Below the pieces are notes generated by a model. The model searched no databases. It had not been told where the DNA came from and saw only the letters and a list, made by a program, of their open reading frames with translations. Positions 32,158-38,088 of a stretch of DNA of 38,088 nucleotides are shown here, piece after piece. The first letter of the stretch is position 1, and the number at the start of each line of letters is the position of its first letter. The stretch covers positions 1-38,088 of the forward strand of contig CACNPW010000008.1 of assembly GCA_902622475.1 (NCBI GenBank). Reading direction: 5' to 3'. This DNA comes from an uncultured Alphaproteobacteria bacterium (GTDB lineage: Bacteria; Pseudomonadota; Alphaproteobacteria; HIMB59; GCA-002718135). The position numbers and the translations under genes were made by a program.

Positions 32158-32928
32158 ATGAAATTTGATAACGAAACAAGTATTATTCAACAAAAAATAG
32201 CTAATGGTTATGCTGGAGTTTCACGAAGACTAGCTATTATAAATGCCTTAAATTTAGAAACTAATGAAACTGTTATTGATATTGGTTGTGGCGGTGGTCA
32301 TTTAGTCGAAGAAATATCATTATCTGTAGGAGAACAAGGCAAAGTAATAGGAATTGATCCAAGTCAAGATCAGTTAGATGTTGCAAGTGATAAATGTAAA
32401 GATCAAAATAATGTGGAACTTATTTGTACTACAGCCGATGATATCAATATAGAAGATGCTTCATGTGATAAAATTACAGCTACTCAAACATTAGAATATA
32501 TCGAAGATATAGATACATCCTTAAAGGAGATAAAAAGAATTTCTAAAACTAATTCTAAATTTGTTAATGTCTCAATTCTCTGGGACTATTTTAGATTTTA
32601 TGGACCAGAAAAAGAAATTAATGATCTTATTCATGAGGCATTTAGAGCACATTGTTTTCATCAAATGCTTCCACTCGATTTAAATGGTAAATTAAAAAAA
32701 CTTGGATATAAAAATATAAGCTCTCAAAATTTATCGTATTTAATTACAAATAGAGATAATAATTCACCAGCAATTTTTTATGAAACTATGTTAAGTAAGT
32801 TTGCTTTAAGCCAAGGTGTTTCAGAAGACAAAGTAGATGATTGGAAAAAACAATTAAATAAATCTGAAAAATTAGGTAATTTCGGATTTACAAGTTTTCC
32901 AGTATTAACTGCGGCATATTTAGGTTAA
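32158..32928 (+). CDS. SAM-dependent methyltransferase, class I
   Basis: Protein of 256 residues. Motif I is VIDIGCGGGHLVEEIS (about 39-54), the acidic loop end is GIDPSQDQLDVA (68-79), and motif II is CDKITATQTLEYIEDI (about 101-116). The C-terminal part has no close resemblance I recognise. The family suggests a small-molecule methyltransferase of the UbiE/arsenite type, with no substrate evident. It is divergent from the cyclase gene and 8 bp ahead of ytoQ. The 83-bp gap between the divergent starts shows AT-rich repeats only. Confidence 0.82.
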   Translation: MKFDNETSIIQQKIANGYAGVSRRLAIINALNLETNETVIDIGCGGGHLVEEISLSVGEQGKVIGIDPSQDQLDVASDKCKDQNNVELICTTADDINIEDASCDKITATQTLEYIEDIDTSLKEIKRISKTNSKFVNVSILWDYFRFYGPEKEINDLIHEAFRAHCFHQMLPLDLNGKLKKLGYKNISSQNLSYLITNRDNNSPAIFYETMLSKFALSQGVSEDKVDDWKKQLNKSEKLGNFGFTSFPVLTAAYLG

Positions 32929-32936
32929 TTTAAAAA

Positions 32937-33392
32937 ATGAAATTAAAAGTTTATTTATCCGGTGAAATTCATACTAATTGGAGAGATGAGATTATAGATA
33001 AATGTAAATCTAAGAATTTAGAAATAGAATTTTCAAGCCCGACTACTAATCATGAATTATCAGATGATGTTGGTGTAAAAATACTTGGTGATGAAGAAAA
33101 AAAATTTTGGCACGATAACAAAGGAGCTAAAATAAATGCTATACGAACTAGAAATTCGATTGAAAAAGCAGATATAGTTGTAGTGCGTTTTGGTGAGAAA
33201 TATAAACAATGGAATGCTGCTTTTGATGCAGGTTATGCATCAGCCTTGAATAAATCTCTCATAATAATGCATAGTGATGAACATCAACATGCTTTAAAAG
33301 AGGTAGATGCAGCAGCACTTGCTGTTACAAAAAACGTTGATGAGATTGTAAATATTTTACAGTATTCTATTGAAGGATCATTAGAGTTTTAA
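32937..33392 (+). CDS. ytoQ: YtoQ family protein
   Basis: Protein of 151 residues matching the YtoQ family: MKLKVYLSGEIHTNWRDEI at the start, FSSPTTNHELSDDVGV at about 33-48, AIRTRNSIEKADIVVVRFGEKYKQWNAAFDAGYA (about 67-100), and EVDAAALAVTKNVDEIV near the end. The fold resembles nucleoside 2-deoxyribosyltransferases, with the DAG in the expected place for the aspartate nucleophile region; function is not known. It abuts sulP tail to tail with no intergenic base. Confidence 0.88.
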   Translation: MKLKVYLSGEIHTNWRDEIIDKCKSKNLEIEFSSPTTNHELSDDVGVKILGDEEKKFWHDNKGAKINAIRTRNSIEKADIVVVRFGEKYKQWNAAFDAGYASALNKSLIIMHSDEHQHALKEVDAAALAVTKNVDEIVNILQYSIEGSLEF

Positions 33393-35003
33393 TTATTTAC
33401 CAAAAATTCCTAATTTAACACCGTAGTCAACAGCTATTCCATAATCTGGATCATCATCACTATCAACTATCAATTGACCTGTTTTTCTTAAAAGGCTGTG
33501 GCAGTCTTTTGTAAGATGTCTTAACTTTACTTGTTTTCCTAATTTGAAATATCTTTCTGCAATATCCTCAATTGCTTTTAAAGCAGATTGGTCAATAACT
33601 TTTGAATTTGCAAAATCTATTATTACTAGATTAGGATCTTCGGAAGGCTTAAAAATTTCTAAAAAACTATTAGTGGAACTAAAAAAAAGAGGTCCTTCAA
33701 TTTCATATACCTTAGCACCCTTTTCTGTTCTTGATTGTCTCTCAATTGCTCTAATTCTTGAAGCAGATTTCCACGCAAATACTAGTGCATTAATAATAAC
33801 ACCAGCAACTACAGCAACTGCTAAATCTTCTAATACAGTTATTAAAGTAACTAAAACAATTACCAATGCATCCGAACGAGGAACAACAAATAATAATTTT
33901 AGTGAATTCCAAGCAAATGTTCCAATTACGACCATAAACATAACCCCTACTAATGATGCAATAGGAATAAGTTCAATTATATTTGAAGTATAAAGAATAA
34001 AAATTAGTAAAAAAATTGCTGCTGATATCCCAGCAATTCTTGTTCTACCTCCAGATTTTACATTTATCATTGATTGCCCAATCATAGCGCAACCACCCAT
34101 ACCACCAAAAAAGCCTGTGATACCATTAGCAACACCTTGCGCTAAACATTCTTGTCTTGTTCCACCCTTTTTGTTTGTTATTTCTCCTACTAGATTAAGA
34201 GTTAGGAGACTTTCAATTAATCCAATAGCCGCCAAAATAATTGCGTAAGGAAAAATAATGAAAAAAGTATCTAGATTAAGTGGAACTGTTGGAATAGAAA
34301 AATTTGGAAGCCCTCCCGCTACACTTGCTAAATCCCCTACTCTTGGAACAGGTAAATCTAAAAGTAAAACTAGAAAAGTAACAAGAAGAATTGCAGCTAA
34401 AGTAGATGGTATAAATTTAGTAACCCTTGGTAAGTACCATATGATTAACATGGTTAAGAAAACTAATACTAAAGAATATGTAAGCACTTCCCCTGACATC
34501 CATGTAAATGTTCCATCAAAGTTATATATTTGAAATTGATGTAATTGTGATAAACCAATTACTATAGCTAAACCGTTTACAAAACCTAGCATTACAGGTT
34601 GAGGAACCATTCTCATAAATTTTCCTAATTTAAAAATTCCTGCAAGAAATTGTAAAATTCCCATCAGGATTACAGTGGCAAATAAGTATTGGACTCCATG
34701 TTCCGATACTAATGAAACCATAACAACAGCCAATGCTCCTGTTGCTCCCGAAATCATTCCAGGTCTCCCACCAAAAATTGCAGTTACTAATCCTACAATA
34801 AAAGCTGCGTACAATCCTGAAAGAGGTGCTACACCTGCTACAAAAGCGAATGCTATTGCTTCTGGAACTAGGGCGATTGCAACAGTTAATCCGGATAGAA
34901 TTTCGATTTTAAATAGTGAAAAGGAAGCTCTGCCCTCTGGAATATATTCATCTTTGTTTAACCCAAGAGAATTTGCAAATTGATTAACTGTTGATTTTAT
35001 CAT
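33393..35003 (-). CDS. SulP family inorganic anion transporter
   Basis: Membrane protein of 536 residues. The transport domain (about 25-400) has about 12-14 segments and the SulP signature GLTVAIALVPEAIAFAFVAGVAPLSGLYAAF near residues 34-64, and GGMGGCAMIGQSMINVKSGGRTRIAGI (about 300-326). The C-terminal STAS domain (about 425-520) has the FFSSTNSFLEIF and VIIDFANSKVIDQSALKAI strands; the serine loop reads DQSAL. Such proteins carry sulfate, bicarbonate or a dicarboxylate. The substrate is not determinable. The gene is tail to tail with ytoQ. Confidence 0.92.
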   Translation of the reverse strand: MIKSTVNQFANSLGLNKDEYIPEGRASFSLFKIEILSGLTVAIALVPEAIAFAFVAGVAPLSGLYAAFIVGLVTAIFGGRPGMISGATGALAVVMVSLVSEHGVQYLFATVILMGILQFLAGIFKLGKFMRMVPQPVMLGFVNGLAIVIGLSQLHQFQIYNFDGTFTWMSGEVLTYSLVLVFLTMLIIWYLPRVTKFIPSTLAAILLVTFLVLLLDLPVPRVGDLASVAGGLPNFSIPTVPLNLDTFFIIFPYAIILAAIGLIESLLTLNLVGEITNKKGGTRQECLAQGVANGITGFFGGMGGCAMIGQSMINVKSGGRTRIAGISAAIFLLIFILYTSNIIELIPIASLVGVMFMVVIGTFAWNSLKLLFVVPRSDALVIVLVTLITVLEDLAVAVVAGVIINALVFAWKSASRIRAIERQSRTEKGAKVYEIEGPLFFSSTNSFLEIFKPSEDPNLVIIDFANSKVIDQSALKAIEDIAERYFKLGKQVKLRHLTKDCHSLLRKTGQLIVDSDDDPDYGIAVDYGVKLGIFGK

Positions 35004-35053
35004 TAAGGTCTATTTAATTTAAATAGGTAAATTAAGTTATAAGTAAACAAAAT

Positions 35054-36211
35054 CTACCAAACAGATTTGTATATATTAAAGGCGTCAGATTCTTCAATTT
35101 TACGGGGATTATTAACTAATAATCTAGTTTGTTTCATTGCTTCACTAGCCATCAATTGGCAAGCTTCCTCAGGAATTTCTAAATCTCTTAGCCTATAGGG
35201 TAATTTAAGTTCCTTAGACAAACTTTCTAAACTATCTATAAAATTATTACACACAATCTCATCACTTTTGCTATTATCTAAATATTTAAATACAAATGGT
35301 GCAAGATTAGCATAATTTTTTTTTGTTTCTTTATTTATGGAATTGAATTTCATAACACTTGTAAGAACTAAAGAGTTTGAAAGTCCATGAGATATATTAA
35401 ATAGACCTCCTATAGGATATGCCAAAGCATGTACTGCTGCTACTGGAGAATTTGCAAAAGCTTTACCTGCTAACATCGATCCAAATAGCATATTTGATCT
35501 GGCATTTATATTATGTCCCTCAAATACAGCAGTTTTAATTGATGATCCGATAAACTTGAGTGCTTCTATAGATAACATTTTTGAAATAGGATTGTTGTTA
35601 GGATTTACAGAAGTGTAAGCTTCGATTGCATGAACCATAGCATCTATTCCAGTTGATGCAGTTATATTTGGAGGTAGATTAATAGTTAATAATGGATCTA
35701 AAATAGCAAGATCAGGTAAAATAAGTTTTGAAGAAATACCTTTTTTTTCTTTATCATCCATCGTAATTATTGCAATTGGTGTAACTTCTGAACCAGTTCC
35801 TGCTGTTGTAGGAATTAGTACAAGTGGTATTCTTGGACCTTTTGCATTATTAACCCCCCATATCGTATCGATATTCTGATTAGACCCAAGAAGTAAAGAT
35901 ATAAGTTTTGCAACATCCATAGATGAACCGCCTCCAAAACCTAAAACTCCAGTTGATTTAAAATCTGTTGCTTCTTCAAATGCTTTTAATAAAGTAGACT
36001 TTGAAGGATCAGATTCAACTTTATTAAATATATTTATATTTGAGTATGATTGAAGTTTTTTAATTGTTTTATCGTACAATCCTAATTCTGTTAATCCTTC
36101 ATCAGTTATTACAAAAATATTTTTTCCTAACAAATTTAGAATTTGATCAGTTGAATTAACTGCTGTTTCATTACCAAAAATCAAGCTAGATGTTGAATGA
36201 AAGTTAAACAT
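35054..36211 (-). CDS. iron-containing alcohol dehydrogenase
   Basis: Group III (Fe-type) alcohol dehydrogenase of 385 residues. NAD-binding [14 protein letters not shown] (about 95-108), [15 protein letters not shown] (about 137-151), and metal ligands in [15 protein letters not shown] (about 192-206), [10 protein letters not shown] and [11 protein letters not shown]. All four ligands (Asp, three His) are present. Substrates of such enzymes include ethanol, 1,3-propanediol, lactaldehyde and 4-hydroxybutyrate; the sequence does not decide. It begins 8 bp after tRNA-Pro ends on the same strand, and stands alone. Confidence 0.9.
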   Translation of the reverse strand: MFNFHSTSSLIFGNETAVNSTDQILNLLGKNIFVITDEGLTELGLYDKTIKKLQSYSNINIFNKVESDPSKSTLLKAFEEATDFKSTGVLGFGGGSSMDVAKLISLLLGSNQNIDTIWGVNNAKGPRIPLVLIPTTAGTGSEVTPIAIITMDDKEKKGISSKLILPDLAILDPLLTINLPPNITASTGIDAMVHAIEAYTSVNPNNNPISKMLSIEALKFIGSSIKTAVFEGHNINARSNMLFGSMLAGKAFANSPVAAVHALAYPIGGLFNISHGLSNSLVLTSVMKFNSINKETKKNYANLAPFVFKYLDNSKSDEIVCNNFIDSLESLSKELKLPYRLRDLEIPEEACQLMASEAMKQTRLLVNNPRKIEESDAFNIYKSVW

Positions 36212-36218
36212 TTATCTA

Positions 36219-36295
36219 TGGTCGGGGAGAAAGGATTCGAACCTTCGACCCCCTGGTCCCAAACCAGGTGCGCTACCAGGCTGCGCTACTCCCCG
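36219..36295 (-). tRNA. tRNA-Pro (anticodon TGG)
   Basis: A 77-nt cloverleaf on the minus strand. The acceptor CGGGGAG pairs with CTCCCCG, the anticodon stem CCTGG/CCAGG holds loop TTTGGGA with TGG, the T-loop is TTCGAAT, and CCA is encoded (36219-36221). Confidence 0.96.
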
Positions 36296-36342
36296 AAAAA
36301 ATTTGTTATATTCATAAATAACCTAAAAACAATCTTTTATGT

Positions 36343-36371
36343 TTGTTTTCTAAAATAATATTTATTATAAT
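36343..36371 (+). promoter_or_regulatory. promoter of thiB operon
   Basis: TTGTTT (36343-36348), an exact 17-bp spacer and a perfect TATAAT (36366-36371). The predicted start near 36378 coincides with the first base of the TPP riboswitch. Confidence 0.65.
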
Positions 36372-36377
36372 TAAATT

Positions 36378-36440
36378 AGGGGTGCTTAAATGCTGAGATT
36401 TATACCCTTTTAACCTGATCTGGATAATGCCAGCGGAGGA
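36378..36440 (+). ncRNA. TPP riboswitch (THI-box)
   Basis: Conserved elements in order: GGGGTGC (36379-36385), GCTGAGA (36392-36398), ACCC (36404-36407), CCTGATCTGGATAATGCCAGCG (36414-36435). P2 pairs GGGG with CCC(T) and P3 is very short. A matching P1 strand is not evident. The thiB ribosome-binding site GGAGG (36435-36439) starts in the last base of the motif, so binding of thiamine pyrophosphate probably blocks translation. Confidence 0.92.
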
Positions 36441-36443
36441 AAC

Positions 36444-37427
36444 ATGAAAACCATACTAATTTTTTTAACTACCTTATTTATTTCTTTCTCAATCTATGCA
36501 GAGAAACTAACCATTTATACATACGACTCTTTTGTATCAGAATGGGGTCCAGGACCCATCATTGAAAAAATATTTGAAGAAAAACATAATGCGGATGTAG
36601 AATTTGTTGCTGTAGACAGTGCAGCAACATTATTGAATAAAGTTATTTTAGAAGGTGATACTTCCAAGGCAGATATAGTTTTAGGTCTTGATATGAATTT
36701 ATTTGATTTAGCCGAACAATCTGAGCTTTTTACAACTCATAATATCAATGACATAAACAACTTAATTAATTTACCATTAAAATGGGAAAGTAATAAATTT
36801 GTTCCATATAATTATGGATACTTTTCTTTTGTGTATAATGAAGTAAATTTAGCAACACCTCCAAAATCAATGGATGAGTTGATTAATTCTACTAATGCTA
36901 GAATTGTAATTCAAGACCCAAGAACCTCTACCCCTGGTTTAGGATTATTAACTTGGATGAAAGCATTATATGGAGATAAAGCTGGGGATGAATGGAAAAA
37001 ATTAAATAAAAAAATTATTTCAGTTACCAAAGGATGGACAGATGCATATTATAATTTTTTTATGGCAGGAGAAGCTGACATGGTATTAAGTTATACTACA
37101 TCTCCAGCCGCACATATAATGTTTGAAGAAAGGTATGATATTCTTGCTACAACTTTTGAAGAGGGAAATTATATAACAATTGAATTTGCAGGCATTTTAA
37201 ATAATTCACAAAATAAAGATTTAGCAAATAAATTTCTTAACTTTATGTTATCAAAAGAATTTCAATCAGTCATACCATCAACAAATATTATGTACCCTGT
37301 TACAAATATAAAAGATTTACCTGAGGCATTTGATAAACTAGATATTCCTAACTTTATTCAAATGGATCCAAAAGAAATTAATAAGAATAAAGAAAAATGG
37401 ATTGATGAGTGGCTTAATGCCTCGTAA
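36444..37427 (+). CDS. thiB: thiamine ABC transporter substrate-binding protein
   Basis: Periplasmic binding protein of 327 residues. A signal peptide of about 19 residues (MKTILIFLTTLFISFSIYA) is followed by EKLTIYTYDSFVSEWGPGPIIEKIFEE, the normal ThiB start. Later YNYGYFSFVYNE (about 123-134), DPRTSTPGLGLLTWM (about 158-172) and VLSYTTSPAAH (about 211-221) match the family, including residues around the thiamine pocket. It takes thiamine or TPP to the ThiP permease. A TPP riboswitch lies directly upstream with GGAGG five bases ahead of ATG. thiP follows at once. Confidence 0.95.
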   Translation: MKTILIFLTTLFISFSIYAEKLTIYTYDSFVSEWGPGPIIEKIFEEKHNADVEFVAVDSAATLLNKVILEGDTSKADIVLGLDMNLFDLAEQSELFTTHNINDINNLINLPLKWESNKFVPYNYGYFSFVYNEVNLATPPKSMDELINSTNARIVIQDPRTSTPGLGLLTWMKALYGDKAGDEWKKLNKKIISVTKGWTDAYYNFFMAGEADMVLSYTTSPAAHIMFEERYDILATTFEEGNYITIEFAGILNNSQNKDLANKFLNFMLSKEFQSVIPSTNIMYPVTNIKDLPEAFDKLDIPNFIQMDPKEINKNKEKWIDEWLNAS

Positions 37428-37432
37428 ATAAA

Positions 37433-38088
37433 TTGTATTATAAATATAATTATTCAGTATTATTTTTTTTTGGATTAATAATCCTATTGCCTTTCGTAGG
37501 TATTTTTTCAAAAATTAACTTTGATTTAGAAGTAATTTATAATTTTTTTCAAAATTCTTATACACATCGTCTAATTTATTTCTCACTCTATCAAGCTTTT
37601 CTTTCAGCACTATTAAGTTGTTTTTTAGCTATTCCATTCGCATTAGCATTAAATAGACATAAGAATTTAAAAATTATTAAATTTATCATTTCTCTTTGTG
37701 GTTTTTGCTTTGTAATACCTACAATCTTAATAGTGTTTGCAGTAATTAAACTCTTTGGAAATAATGGTTTTTATAACTCATATTTTAATTTGTATGAGAA
37801 TTTTTCGATAGAGACAATTTTTGGAATAAAAGCAATATTAATTGCCCATATACTTCTAAATACACCATTTGCTACCCGATTATTTTTTCAATCCTTAAAC
37901 AGTATTCCTTTAAAATATTATGAAATATCTAACTCTCTCAACATTACTTTTTTTGGCAATCTTCTAAAATTAGAGATGCCTTATATAAGACAAAATTTTT
38001 TTACTGTGTTCTCAGTAATATTCTCTCTTTGTTTTTTAAGTTTTGCAATAGTAATGGCATTAGGTGGTGGGCCTATGTATTCTACAAT
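37433..38088 (+). CDS. thiP: thiamine ABC transporter permease, N-terminal part
   Basis: The frame is open from 37418 (after a stop at 37415-37417) to the right edge, 218 codons here. The only usual start is TTG at 37433-37435, five bases after the thiB stop. The translation reads MYYKYNYSVLFFFGLIILLPFVGIF, then helices at about 56-68, 80-105, 130-150 and 195-213. A segment near 160-190 (LNSIPLKYYEISNSLNITFFGNLLKLEMPYIR) is the EAA-type docking loop of the first half. ThiP has two such halves in one chain (about 530 residues), so more than half is missing. The ATPase gene thiQ would be expected beyond the window. Confidence 0.88.
   Translation, partial: MYYKYNYSVLFFFGLIILLPFVGIFSKINFDLEVIYNFFQNSYTHRLIYFSLYQAFLSALLSCFLAIPFALALNRHKNLKIIKFIISLCGFCFVIPTILIVFAVIKLFGNNGFYNSYFNLYENFSIETIFGIKAILIAHILLNTPFATRLFFQSLNSIPLKYYEISNSLNITFFGNLLKLEMPYIRQNFFTVFSVIFSLCFLSFAIVMALGGGPMYST

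Noticed and set aside
33544-34983. Three long plus-strand frames (91-149 codons)
   Set aside because: All are antisense to sulP, whose SulP and STAS motifs are continuous.

Overview
The window is strongly AT-rich, densely packed and almost wholly coding, with short or absent intergenic gaps, overlapping starts and stops, and few mobile elements. Gene content points to a streamlined marine alphaproteobacterium. The markers are the order pcm, tolC, DUF2497/PopZ-like, valS; an AapJQMP general amino-acid transporter; an NDUFS4-type complex I protein beside a tRNA; a GTTC-N7-GTTC SOS box, which is the alphaproteobacterial LexA site; and a class III cyclase fused to TolB-like and TPR parts. A relative of the HIMB59/AEGEAN-169 or SAR11-like lineages is my inference; no marker allows a firm placement.

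Layout. (1) 1-4474, minus strand: pcm-like methyltransferase, tolC, a very short PopZ-like gene and valS, which runs off the left edge. (2) 4599-4794: tRNA-Cys and tRNA-Asn. The 3' 51 bp of tRNA-Asn recur as a perfect direct repeat at 7083-7133. The two copies bracket about 2.3 kb that holds one gene, a stand-alone GHKL/Hsp90-like ATPase with its own promoter and operator-like palindrome. This looks like a minimal tRNA-integrated island without an integrase and is the most unusual object in the window. (3) 7139-8858: umuDC under a clear SOS box. (4) 8998-9699: alaX editing protein. (5) 9701-13808: aapJQMP with an intrinsic terminator between the binding-protein gene and the permeases. (6) 13970-15865: a MetC-type PLP lyase and a TauE/SafE permease, a sulfur-metabolism pair. 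(7) 15879-19829, minus strand: Gfa-like protein, iolC, iolB, an iolJ-like class II aldolase, a short nucleosidase and a cupin, apparently a myo-inositol catabolic operon. (8) 19878-20931: 2OG-Fe(II) oxygenase, tRNA-Arg, NDUFS4-like subunit. (9) 20931-24927: acyl-CoA dehydrogenase, thiolase, apt, tyrosine-phosphatase-like protein. (10) 24975-29802: a carbohydrate-type ABC importer (binding protein and two permeases, no ATPase) downstream of MOSC and glutamine-amidotransferase genes. (11) 29893-32074: small membrane protein and cyclase/TolB/TPR protein. (12) 32158-33392: SAM methyltransferase and YtoQ. (13) 33393-36295: SulP anion transporter, iron-type alcohol dehydrogenase, tRNA-Pro. (14) 36343-38088: promoter, TPP riboswitch, thiB and the start of thiP (cut by the right edge).

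The genes combine into uptake systems (amino acids, a sugar or polyol, thiamine, an inorganic anion) with matching catabolism (inositol, fatty acyl-CoA, sulfur amino acids), plus SOS mutagenesis and a small acquired locus at tRNA-Asn. No rRNA, CRISPR array, transposase or integrase was seen. No gene-free stretch exceeds about 300 bases except 6796-7138 upstream of the ATPase; it holds that gene's promoter, a palindrome, a short tRNA-like repeat and the tRNA-Asn fragment.
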